Assembly: GCA_937914895.1 (NCBI GenBank)
Contig: CALGIL010000423.1
Span: 1 to 9,186 of the forward strand
DNA length: 9,186 nt
From: an uncultured Angelakisella sp.
GTDB lineage: Bacteria > Bacillota > Clostridia > Oscillospirales > Ruminococcaceae
Reading direction: 5' to 3'
How positions within the stretch are numbered: the first letter of the stretch is position 1; the number at the start of each line of letters is the position of its first letter. The notes beneath the pieces are model-generated. The model saw only the letters and a program-made list of their open reading frames with translations, was not told the origin of the DNA and ran no database searches. Below, piece by piece: positions 1 through 5,605 of the stretch. Both the position numbers and the translations under genes were made by a program.

Positions 1-346
1 TAAAATCGACGCCGGGGCACTTGTTCATGTCGGGGTGGCCCTGCAGGCGGCTGCCGGTCTTACGGAAGGTCTTCAGCTCCTCCGCGGGGAAAAAGCCCTT
101 CATGGCAAGGGCGGCGTACAGGGCGGGGCAGGTGTGCCCCTTGGAGAGCACCAGACGGTCCCGGTCCTCCCAGCGGGGATTTTTAGGGTCCACCCGCAGC
201 TCCTCCTCGTACAGATAGGTCATGATATCGGCCACCGAAAGGCTGCCCCCCGGATGGCCCGACTGGGCGCTGTATACGGCCTCCAGCGCACCTTTCCGGA
301 CATGGTTGGCTGCCCTTTTCAGTTCTGTGCGTTTTGCGTCTGTCAT
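1..346 (-). CDS. Transketolase, N-terminal subunit (partial; C-terminal part beyond the left edge)
   Basis: This is the first 115 codons of a thiamine-diphosphate-dependent transketolase, the enzyme moving two-carbon ketol units between sugar phosphates in the non-oxidative pentose phosphate pathway, in the cytoplasm. Visible motifs are SGHPGGSLS (about residues 29-37), DRLVLSKGH (63-71) and LQGHPDMNKCPGVD (101-114), with cofactor-pocket histidines expected at H31 and H71. The short N-terminus and the HPGGSLS wording fit the split bacterial form, in which this subunit of roughly 270-280 residues pairs with a separate C-terminal subunit. That partner should lie just left of the window, which is inference. 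The start is ATG at 346-344 behind AAAAAGGAGGAAG (351-363), a strong ribosome-binding site that overlaps the stop codon of the rluD-like gene. The stop is outside the window, so the gene's integrity cannot be judged. Confidence 0.93.
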   Translation of the reverse strand, partial: MTDAKRTELKRAANHVRKGALEAVYSAQSGHPGGSLSVADIMTYLYEEELRVDPKNPRWEDRDRLVLSKGHTCPALYAALAMKGFFPAEELKTFRKTGSRLQGHPDMNKCPGVDF

Positions 347-361
347 GGATCTTCCTCCTTT

Positions 362-1282
362 TTATGGCTGCTTTCGCAGATGGTCCAGTATGGTGGTAAA
401 ATATGCCGGCAGCTGCGAGGAAAACAAAAGCTTTTCCCCGGTAGCGGGATGGACAAAACCGATGGTGCGGGCGTGCAGGCACTGTCCCCCAAGGCCGAAA
501 GCGGGCTTTTTGGGCCCGTATACCGGGTCCCCCGCCACGGGGTGGCCCAGGTGGGCCAGATGCACCCGAATCTGATGGGTGCGCCCGGTCTCCAGCCGGC
601 ACCGGACGTACGAAAAGCCCAGGTACTCCTCCAGCACCTCCACGTGGGTGACCGCCTCCCTGGCATTATGGTCGGTGACCCGCATTTTTTTGCGGTCGCG
701 GTCATCCCGGCCAATGGGCAGGTTGACTGTAAAAGCATCTTCCTTTACATGCCCGTGGATGATGGCCTCATACTCCCGAAGGAGGCTGTGGGCCTTAATC
801 TGCGCGGACAGGGACAGGTGGGCCTGGTCGTTTTTGGCTACCAGCAGCAGGCCGCTGGTGTCCTTGTCAATGCGGTGGACAATGCCGGGGCGGATGACCC
901 CGCCAATGCCGGACAGCGACCCCGCGCAGTGGTGCAGCAGGGCGTTGACCAGGGTGCCGTCGGGGTTGCCCGGCGCGGGGTGGACCACCATCCCCTGGGG
1001 CTTGTTGACCACCAGCAGCCAGTCGTCCTCATAGACAATGTCCAGGGGGATGTCCTGGGGCGCCGCCGCCTGGGGGGCCGGGTCGGGAATTTCCACCGTC
1101 ACCCGGTCGCCCGGCTTTAAGAGGGTGTTTTTGCCTGCGGGCTTGCCCTCTACCAGCACCCTGTCCTGCTTGCAAAGCTGCTGGGCCACGGTGCGGGTCA
1201 GCCCCTCCACCGCGGCGGCCACAGCCCGGTCCAGGCGCTCCCCCGCCAGCGCTCCCTGTGCCGTAAAGCGTTCCGTTCTCAT
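362..1282 (-). CDS. Ribosomal large subunit pseudouridine synthase, RluA/RluD family
   Basis: A 306-residue cytoplasmic enzyme that isomerises uridine to pseudouridine in RNA, by family resemblance 23S rRNA. An N-terminal S4 RNA-binding domain (about residues 13-66, starting at GERLDRAV) is followed by the catalytic domain (about 78-300). The active-site motif GIVHRIDKDTSGLLLVAK (133-150) carries the catalytic aspartate at D139. NKPQGMVVHPAPG (93-105) and RTHQIRVHLAHLGHPVAGDPVYG further on are also typical of the family. Length and domain order fit RluD/YlyB-type proteins, but the exact rRNA target cannot be read from sequence, so no symbol is assigned. The ATG is four bases past the lspA stop, which suggests translational coupling; GGAGG lies inside the lspA end at a rather long distance. 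The transketolase ribosome-binding site overlaps its TAA stop, so all three genes are probably on one transcript. Confidence 0.93.
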   Translation of the reverse strand: MRTERFTAQGALAGERLDRAVAAAVEGLTRTVAQQLCKQDRVLVEGKPAGKNTLLKPGDRVTVEIPDPAPQAAAPQDIPLDIVYEDDWLLVVNKPQGMVVHPAPGNPDGTLVNALLHHCAGSLSGIGGVIRPGIVHRIDKDTSGLLLVAKNDQAHLSLSAQIKAHSLLREYEAIIHGHVKEDAFTVNLPIGRDDRDRKKMRVTDHNAREAVTHVEVLEEYLGFSYVRCRLETGRTHQIRVHLAHLGHPVAGDPVYGPKKPAFGLGGQCLHARTIGFVHPATGEKLLFSSQLPAYFTTILDHLRKQP

Positions 1283-1286
1283 GGCG

Positions 1287-1769
1287 TCACCCGTCCGCCT
1301 CCGGCTTTTGGGGGCCCTTTTCCTTCTTCCCCTCTATGACAATCACATAAAACACCAGCAAAATAGTCCCCGTTACCACACACATATCCGCAAAATTAAA
1401 AATGGGAAAGTCGATGAGCTCAAAATAGAGATAGTCCACCACGTATCCCCGAAAAATCCGGTCCGCCAAATTGCCCAGCCCCCCCGCGATGATCAGGGAA
1501 AAGGACAGGTTTACAAGGCGGCCGGGAAATTTTTTCAGGATGACCGCACCGATGAGAAACAGGATGAGGCAGCCGGTAACCGCCACCAGCAGCACCCGCT
1601 GGCCCTGAAAAATGCCCCAGGCGGCCCCCCTGTTTTCGTGGTAATACAGGCTGAACACCTCCGGAATAACCGGGATGGACCCCACGGGCCGCAGGGACGA
1701 CGACGCCCAGGCCTTGAGGAGGACGTCCACGGCCAGCAGCGCCGCCGACAGCAAGAGATACAGGATCAT
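1287..1769 (-). CDS. lspA: Lipoprotein signal peptidase (signal peptidase II)
   Basis: An integral membrane aspartyl protease of 160 residues that removes the signal peptide from prolipoproteins after diacylglyceryl modification of the lipobox cysteine. Family motifs in order, numbered from the chosen start: NRGAAWGIF (about 46-54), GGLGNLADRIFRG (96-108) with catalytic D103, VVDYLYFELIDFPIFNFAD (110-128) with catalytic D128. Four hydrophobic segments are visible, the usual topology, and the charged tail GKKEKGPQKPEADG is cytoplasmic in the family. The open frame extends nine codons upstream to a TTG at 1796, but nothing resembling a ribosome-binding site precedes it. GGAGAG at 1779-1784 sits nine bases before the ATG at 1769, and the protein then begins MILYLLLSAALLAVD as in other family members. 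It follows divIVA after 90 bases that contain a hairpin, and its stop is four bases before the rluD-like start. Confidence 0.95.
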   Translation of the reverse strand: MILYLLLSAALLAVDVLLKAWASSSLRPVGSIPVIPEVFSLYYHENRGAAWGIFQGQRVLLVAVTGCLILFLIGAVILKKFPGRLVNLSFSLIIAGGLGNLADRIFRGYVVDYLYFELIDFPIFNFADMCVVTGTILLVFYVIVIEGKKEKGPQKPEADG

Positions 1770-1778
1770 AAGCGAAAA

Positions 1779-1784
1779 CTCTCC
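1779..1784 (-). promoter_or_regulatory. Ribosome-binding site deciding the lspA start
   Basis: GGAGAG on the minus strand lies nine bases before the ATG at 1769-1767. The longer in-frame alternative, TTG at 1796-1794, is preceded by CCCCCG with no purine-rich site, so the ATG is preferred. Confidence 0.65.
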
Positions 1785-1799
1785 GATTCGGTACAAACG

Positions 1800-1833
1800 G
1801 GGGCACGGCAGCCCAAAGCTCTGCCGCCGCCCC
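1800..1833 (-). other. GC-rich hairpin between divIVA and lspA
   Basis: On the minus strand, GGGGCGGCGGCAG (1833-1821) and CTGCCGTGCCCC (1811-1800) can pair around a nine-base loop, with one extra base in the first arm. The stretch after it, CGTTTGT, is only weakly T-rich, so a true intrinsic terminator is doubtful. It could act as a weak attenuator or processing/stability element between the division genes and lspA-rluD-transketolase. Its position in the only sizeable gap of the downstream operon makes it worth listing. Confidence 0.4.
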
Positions 1834-1859
1834 TCGTCTGCTTAATGTGGACGGGAACG

Positions 1860-2747
1860 CTACTTTCGGGGGCGGGGACGGGACCCGTCCTCCTCCTGGA
1901 GGTCGAAGCCGTCGCCAAACTTCAGGACGCCAAACTTGGAGCTGATGACCGGACGGTGTCCCGCGGGCACCGCCTCCTCCTCATCCTCAAAGTCCTCGTC
2001 GGAATACAGCACCTGGGGCTGGGCCGCGGGCTGGGCGATAATCCGGTCCACCCTGCTGCTGAAGCTGGCCACCACGGGGGATTCCTCCTCCTCCTCGGTC
2101 TCCACCAGCTCCAGCTGAATGGCGGGCCTGCCCCTGGGGGCCGGCGCCTCGCGGACTGCCGCGGGCTCCTCCGGGCGGGGCGCTTCCGCCGCCCTGGTCC
2201 TGGGCGCCTGGGCTGCGGGGGCTTCCTCCCGCGGCTCCTGCGCCTGCACCGGGGGCACGGCCTCCTCCGGCGTTTCCTCCGCCGCGTCCCGGGCCTTGGG
2301 CTGGTACGGAATCTTGGCAATTTGGTCGATGTGGGTTTTATACATGGCTATCAGCTTTTCGCGGAAGCCGGACACCTCCGCCTTTACGGCGGCGTATTCC
2401 GCCTTTTCCCGCTCCAGGCGCACATGGGCCTCCTCGATGATGTGGTTGGCCTGGACGGTGGCGTCCCGCAGGATGACCTCCGCCTTGCTCTTGGAATCCT
2501 TGAGGATGCTGTCGCCCAGCTTTTGGGCGCCGATGAGGGCGCTGCGCAGGCTGTCCTCCTCCTCCCGGTATTTCTCCAGGCTGGCGGCCAGCACGCCCAG
2601 CTTGTCCTGCAGGACCTCAATCTCCTCCTGCTGGGCCTTGATGGTCTCGATGGCCCTGGTCACAAACTCATCCACGTCCTCGGTTTTATAGCCAAAGGCC
2701 ATGGCCTTTCCAAATTCAACGTCAAAAAAGTTGTCCGGCAATACCAT
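1860..2747 (-). CDS. divIVA: DivIVA-domain cell-division/polarity protein
   Basis: A 295-residue protein of the DivIVA family, coiled-coil scaffolds that gather at negatively curved membrane (septum and poles) and recruit division or wall-growth partners. The N-terminal membrane-binding domain includes FGYKTEDVDEFV (about 18-29), aligning with the FRGYDEDEVNEFL region of Bacillus DivIVA. Long heptad-rich helices follow to about residue 147. Then come an acidic Ala/Pro/Glu-rich linker (about 150-265), probably disordered, and a distinct C-terminal motif FGVLKFGDGFDL (272-283) before a basic RPRPRK tail. The frame opens six codons earlier at 2765, but TGGGGGAAG at 2753-2761 sits just before the ATG at 2747, so that start is chosen. 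It lies 63 bases after ylmH and 90 before lspA. The family call is secure; the specific role (septum placement, pole marking or wall growth) is not readable here. Confidence 0.92.
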   Translation of the reverse strand: MVLPDNFFDVEFGKAMAFGYKTEDVDEFVTRAIETIKAQQEEIEVLQDKLGVLAASLEKYREEEDSLRSALIGAQKLGDSILKDSKSKAEVILRDATVQANHIIEEAHVRLEREKAEYAAVKAEVSGFREKLIAMYKTHIDQIAKIPYQPKARDAAEETPEEAVPPVQAQEPREEAPAAQAPRTRAAEAPRPEEPAAVREAPAPRGRPAIQLELVETEEEEESPVVASFSSRVDRIIAQPAAQPQVLYSDEDFEDEEEAVPAGHRPVISSKFGVLKFGDGFDLQEEDGSRPRPRK

Positions 2748-2752
2748 GTTGC

Positions 2753-2761
2753 TTCCCCCAA
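2753..2761 (-). promoter_or_regulatory. Ribosome-binding site deciding the divIVA start
   Basis: TGGGGGAAG on the minus strand stands five bases before the ATG at 2747-2745. The alternative ATG at 2765-2763 lies upstream of this site and has no purine-rich stretch at a suitable distance, so the shorter, 295-residue protein is favoured. Confidence 0.65.
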
Positions 2762-2792
2762 TCATCCGTGATGCACCGCTGGTCCGTCCCCC

Positions 2793-2808
2793 CGCACCCC
2801 CCGGTGCG
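2793..2808 (-). other. Small perfect hairpin in the ylmH-divIVA gap
   Basis: CGCACC and GGTGCG form a perfect six-base-pair stem around a GGGG loop on the minus strand, a few bases after the ylmH stop. No T tract follows (the next bases are G-rich), so it is not an intrinsic terminator. It may be a minor mRNA structure or chance in GC-rich DNA. Confidence 0.3.
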
Positions 2809-2810
2809 CC

Positions 2811-3566
2811 CTACACATATTTTTGAAACCGGACCCGCAGTCTGTCCTTTTTGCTGACCCCCAGCTCCGCTTCAAACAAAAACTTGCCCTGGCCGCGGAT
2901 GGACACCTTTTCCCCCGGCGCCACCTCCCGGGACCCCTCCCGTGGGGCGCCGTCCACCGCCACCAGCTTTTGGGCAATCATCCGGGCCGCCTCCCCCCGG
3001 GAGCAGCGGGCCAGAAACGCCACCACACAGTCCAGCCGCAGCGAGGCCACAAACCCCTCCACCGGCTCAAAGCTCCGGGGCTGCTCCGGCGCGGCGCCAA
3101 AGCGCTCCCGGCACCGGACGCCGGTCCGTCCCACCTTGTCCAGCTCCGACAGCACCGTGTCCGCCACGGGGGCCGACAGGTACGCCAGGGCCCCGCCGGG
3201 GCCGACCACAATATCCCCCACCGACTCCCGGCTGAGGTTCAGTCCCAGGATGGACCCTAAAAAATCCCGGTGGGTCAGCCGGTCCGCGGGGCGGCAGGCA
3301 ATCTCCACACAGCGGATGGGAAAGGCGTCGTCGGGGATCTCCTCCCAGGGCGAGACGCAGACATAGCACCGCTCCGCACCCTCGTACCCCCCAAACAGGC
3401 GGTAGAAGGTGCCGCCGTAGGGCAGCCGCTGACGGCAGAGGGCCTGCTGGCGGTCGCTGAGAAAGCCCATGGCCGCCGGGCGGCCGCGCCGGAGGGCCCG
3501 GTCGCTTAAATCGGCAAGGCGGGAGAGAAACAGCTCCTCTCCCACGCTGTCAGAAGTAGACGCCAT
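2811..3566 (-). CDS. ylmH: YlmH-like RNA-binding protein with a C-terminal S4 domain
   Basis: A 251-residue cytoplasmic protein matching the YlmH family that lies beside sepF and divIVA in Firmicutes. The N-terminal part shows FGGYEGAER (about 58-66) and HRDFLGSILGLNLSRESVGDI (99-119), which align with FGGYENAER and HRQVLGSLMSLGLKREKFGDI of Bacillus YlmH as I recall that sequence. The C-terminal S4 fold runs from about 175 to 235 (SLRLDCVVAF... ending VSIRGQGKF). S4 domains bind structured RNA; Bacillus YlmH has been linked to ribosome-associated quality control on 50S subunits, a role inferred here only by family. The start is ATG at 3566 inside the end of sepF, 17 bases of overlap, behind a weak site (GGAAAG). 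The open frame continues upstream to 3671, but that extension lies entirely within sepF and has no family resemblance. No YggT (YlmG) gene separates it from sepF. Confidence 0.88.
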   Translation of the reverse strand: MASTSDSVGEELFLSRLADLSDRALRRGRPAAMGFLSDRQQALCRQRLPYGGTFYRLFGGYEGAERCYVCVSPWEEIPDDAFPIRCVEIACRPADRLTHRDFLGSILGLNLSRESVGDIVVGPGGALAYLSAPVADTVLSELDKVGRTGVRCRERFGAAPEQPRSFEPVEGFVASLRLDCVVAFLARCSRGEAARMIAQKLVAVDGAPREGSREVAPGEKVSIRGQGKFLFEAELGVSKKDRLRVRFQKYV

Positions 3567-4041
3567 TACTTTCCAGCTCGTCCAGCAAAGAATCCCCAAT
3601 GACCCCCACATTGTAGGGCGTAATGATATAGGTGGAATTGGCCACCTTTTTGATCTGGCCGCCGTTGGCATAGGCCACCCCGGACAAAAAGTCCACCAGG
3701 CGCCGCTTTAAATCCTGGGTGGCCGCCTCCAGGTTGAGCACCACCGTCCGCTTGGCGTTCAGGTGGTCCGCAATGCTGCTGGCGTCCTCAAACCGCTCCG
3801 GCTTGACCAGCACCACCTGAAGCTGGGTGGTGGCGTGGATGTTGACCACCTTATTGTCCCGGCCCGCCTTGGGGGACGTGTCCGGCTCGGCGTCCCGAAG
3901 GGGCTCCCGGCGGGCGGTGCCAAGGGAGTAGTCCTCCTCCTCCCCCTGGTCGTAGTCGTATTCTTCCATTCCTTCGTCCTCGTCAAAATACTCATCGTCG
4001 GGGACACCCATAAACCCCTTGAACTTGTCCATAAAGCCCAT
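3550..4041 (-). CDS. sepF: Cell division protein SepF
   Basis: A 163-residue FtsZ-binding protein that tethers and bundles FtsZ at the membrane during septum assembly. The N-terminus MGFMDKFKGFMG is an amphipathic membrane-targeting helix of the SepF type. It is followed by a very acidic, disordered stretch (about 15-37) and a linker to about 62. The conserved SepF domain (about 64-163) shows VVNIHATTQLQVVLVKP, the region VVLNLE, DFLSGVAYANGGQIKKV (117-133) with the glycine-rich dimer/FtsZ-binding surface, and YIITPYNVGV. The start is ATG at 4041 with an excellent site AGGAGGTAA seven bases upstream of it. An in-frame ATG at 4116 would add 25 residues but has no such site and would displace the targeting helix from the N-terminus. 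It is the first gene after a strong promoter and probably heads the operon running to transketolase. Its end overlaps ylmH. Confidence 0.95.
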   Translation of the reverse strand: MGFMDKFKGFMGVPDDEYFDEDEGMEEYDYDQGEEEDYSLGTARREPLRDAEPDTSPKAGRDNKVVNIHATTQLQVVLVKPERFEDASSIADHLNAKRTVVLNLEAATQDLKRRLVDFLSGVAYANGGQIKKVANSTYIITPYNVGVIGDSLLDELESNGVYF

Positions 4042-4045
4042 TTTG

Positions 4046-4054
4046 TTACCTCCT
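4046..4054 (-). promoter_or_regulatory. Ribosome-binding site deciding the sepF start
   Basis: AGGAGGTAA on the minus strand, near-perfect complementarity to the 16S rRNA tail, with seven bases between AGGAGG and the ATG at 4041-4039. It selects the 163-residue SepF over the longer in-frame reading from 4116. Confidence 0.88.
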
Positions 4055-4060
4055 GTGGAT

Positions 4061-4075
4061 GAGGGCGCCGCCCCC
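4061..4075 (-). other. Hairpin in the sepF mRNA leader
   Basis: GGGGGC and GCCCTC on the minus strand can form six pairs (one G-T) around a GGC loop. It ends seven bases before the sepF ribosome-binding site. A stem this close may influence ribosome loading, but no alternative pairing with the ribosome-binding site is evident, and I do not recognise a riboswitch. Confidence 0.3.
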
Positions 4076-4169
4076 TGCTTCCTTCTATCGTTCAGGGAAA
4101 ACCCGTTTGAACTCATAGGGCGGAAGGGAAATGCCGGATGCCTTCCATAGAACCGTTTTCGTTATCCAT

Positions 4170-4198
4170 ATTATCCAATTTTTTACGACTTCTGTCAA
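4170..4198 (-). promoter_or_regulatory. Sigma-A-type promoter of the sepF operon
   Basis: On the minus strand, TTGACA (4198-4193) is the exact consensus -35 box. After a 17-base spacer comes GATAAT (4175-4170), one mismatch from TATAAT. The surrounding DNA is AT-rich against a GC-rich background. Transcription would start near 4163, giving a leader of about 120 bases to the sepF ATG. No other promoter of comparable quality was seen by eye in the window, so this one probably drives sepF through transketolase. Confidence 0.85.
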
Positions 4199-4200
4199 CG

Positions 4201-4211
4201 GACAAAATGTC
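4201..4211. promoter_or_regulatory. Short dyad directly upstream of the sepF -35 box
   Basis: GACAAAATGTC is an inverted repeat (GACA, three-base centre, TGTC) ending two bases from the -35 hexamer. Its position would suit an activator or repressor site. It is short enough to arise by chance, and I do not recognise the binding protein. Confidence 0.25.
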
Positions 4212-4378
4212 TGTTTTCGCCTATGTGTATAGCAAATCGGCCAAAATTTACAGAAAGTTGAATTCTAAGCCGCCCCCGCGGGGCGTCCCAGCCCGCTTTC
4301 CCGCCGCAGAACCTCATCCAAAGCCTTTTTATGGACGATACATCCGCCGGATGGCTCCAAAGTCCGGACCGGTCCGCG

Positions 4379-5581
4379 TCACAAATCCAGCACTTTTCCG
4401 TCATAGAGGTCCTTGCCGTCCACAAACACTTCCTCAAACAAATTCAGGTAGGTCTGGCTGTTCAGGTTCACCTCGGTAAGGTAGAAGTCGTCGCCGGTGT
4501 ATTTAATCACCACTTCCTTAAACACCACCCGGGAGCCCTGCCGGACATAGACCCCCTTCTTCTGGTCCACAATGCGCAGGGCCTCCTTGGGGATGCGCAG
4601 GCCGCTGTAATCCCGGAAGCCGATTTTGACGTCGGCCACCCGGCGGGAGACGGTGTCGGCGGAAATGTTGTCGCTTTTGAGGATGACAAGGGCCCCGTCC
4701 TCCTCCCTTTGCACCCGGTCCACCACCGCGGAGACATCCTGCCCCGCGCCGCCCATAAAGGTGAGGCTGACGGCGGTGCCCACGGTAAACTTTTCCGCCT
4801 CCTCCAGGCTGACATTGGTGGCGTAATACCAGTTGTGGCTGGTAACGCTTTTACCAAAGGCCTCCTGCTGATAGGCGTACTCCTCCTCCAGCAGCCCCCG
4901 CAGGCCCTGGCAGTCCAGGGTCTTTAAAAGATCGGGGGTAATGGCCCGTTCCCGCCCGTCCACATACCGGGAAAAATAGCCCGTCTGGCCGGAGCGGACG
5001 ACGGTGCCCCCATCCTGCCCCCCAATTTGGGCCTCCAGCTGCGCAATGGATTCCTCCAGGGCGGACTCCCCCTGGCCGATGAGCTGCTTGCGGCTGAAGT
5101 ATTCCACCAGCTTCAGGCGGGATTCCTCCAGGTTTTCCAGCTCCCCCAGGGACACCTGGCGGCTGTATTCCCGCACCGCCGCAGTCAGGCTGCCGTTAAG
5201 CCGCTGCAGGTCCATGACCTGGGCCGTACCCGCCGACCGCTGCACCCCGCGCAGCACCTCCAGCTCATGCTCCAGCGCCTCCCGGGAGACGGCAAGGTCC
5301 ACCTCCTCCTGGGTGGCGTAGCTTTTGGCCAGAGGGGTGTCGGCCCTGAACCGCCGGCCCTCCCCCACCAGGTAGCGCACCGCGCCCCCGGGGCTGCCGG
5401 TCAGGGGCTCCTCGGTGCGGATAAGCAGCCCCTTGGTGTCGCAAAACCGGGGCACCTCATACTGAAACGCCGTCTCGGTGTTATATCCCTTACTAAAGCT
5501 GCGCACCGTCTGGTACCCGGCAAAGACAAGGACAAAGGCCGTCACCAGCAGGACGGCCAGCTTGCTCATAAAGTTGTTCAT
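4379..5581 (-). CDS. HlyD-like membrane-anchored adaptor protein of unknown role
   Basis: A 400-residue protein with the layout of HlyD/membrane-fusion adaptors. There is one N-terminal transmembrane segment (about 7-26, LAVLLVTAFVLVF) with little positive charge before it. A first barrel half follows, then a long charged helical/coiled-coil stretch (about 90-187). The returning half has SGQTGYFSRYVDGRE (197-211), and beta-rich C-terminal domains include GLRIPKEALRI (327-337) and VFVDGKDLYDGKVL (385-398). The protein should be anchored in the cytoplasmic membrane with most of it outside the cell. No ABC or other transporter lies in the window, so an export role is not supported by context; position before sepF and divIVA hints at an envelope or division function, which is inference. 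ATG at 5581 follows AGGGTGG and lies 24 bases after the miaA stop, where a terminator-like hairpin may limit read-through. Confidence 0.8.
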   Translation of the reverse strand: MNNFMSKLAVLLVTAFVLVFAGYQTVRSFSKGYNTETAFQYEVPRFCDTKGLLIRTEEPLTGSPGGAVRYLVGEGRRFRADTPLAKSYATQEEVDLAVSREALEHELEVLRGVQRSAGTAQVMDLQRLNGSLTAAVREYSRQVSLGELENLEESRLKLVEYFSRKQLIGQGESALEESIAQLEAQIGGQDGGTVVRSGQTGYFSRYVDGRERAITPDLLKTLDCQGLRGLLEEEYAYQQEAFGKSVTSHNWYYATNVSLEEAEKFTVGTAVSLTFMGGAGQDVSAVVDRVQREEDGALVILKSDNISADTVSRRVADVKIGFRDYSGLRIPKEALRIVDQKKGVYVRQGSRVVFKEVVIKYTGDDFYLTEVNLNSQTYLNLFEEVFVDGKDLYDGKVLDL

Positions 5582-5605
5582 GGGTCCACCCTGCCTTTCC
5601 CGATG

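Larger units (their letters stand above)
4042..4378. other. Non-coding stretch between the HlyD-like gene and sepF
   Basis: This 337-base gap is the only long non-coding stretch. Reading on the minus strand, it starts with the HlyD-like stop, then a 12-base perfect palindrome CGGACCGGTCCG (4365-4376), a small hairpin CATCC-GGC-GGATG (4341-4353) and a GC hairpin CGCCCC-GCG-GGGGCG (4271-4285). None has a convincing T tract, so no clear terminator ends the upstream unit. From about 4265 to 4160 the DNA becomes AT-rich and holds the sepF promoter with a short dyad just upstream. The remaining 120 bases are the sepF leader. The open frames crossing it on either strand lack ribosome-binding sites or family motifs. 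Confidence 0.75.

Noticed and set aside
90..112. Hairpin GCCCTT-GCCATG-AAGGGC followed by TTTTT on the minus strand inside the transketolase gene
   Set aside because: Only six pairs with a large loop, well inside the coding region, and the codons encode ordinary family residues (ALAMKGFF); most likely chance.
35..1120. Long plus-strand open frames at 35-1120 and 1038-2771
   Set aside because: Antisense to transketolase, the rluD-like gene, lspA and divIVA; composition is Gly/Gln/Leu/His-rich with no motif and no convincing ribosome-binding site.
3567..3671. Upstream extension of the YlmH-like protein to 3671
   Set aside because: The added 35 residues lie fully inside sepF in another frame and resemble nothing in the YlmH family.
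4042..4116. In-frame extension of SepF to an upstream ATG at 4116
   Set aside because: No ribosome-binding site stands before that ATG, while AGGAGGTAA is ideally placed for the ATG at 4041, where the protein begins with the typical membrane-targeting helix.
4220..4260. A second promoter around TATACA upstream of the sepF promoter
   Set aside because: The -10-like TATACA has no acceptable -35 element at 16-18 bases; AT-rich DNA here makes such matches likely by chance.
4271..4285. GC hairpin CGCCCC-GCG-GGGGCG after the HlyD-like gene as a terminator
   Set aside because: The following bases GCTTAGAATTC contain no real T tract, and it is about 95 bases past the stop codon, so it is not called as a terminator.
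4138..4479. A plus-strand frame of 113 codons crossing the sepF promoter region
   Set aside because: It runs through the promoter and into the antisense of the HlyD-like gene, its product is low-complexity, and only a weak GGAAGGG precedes it.
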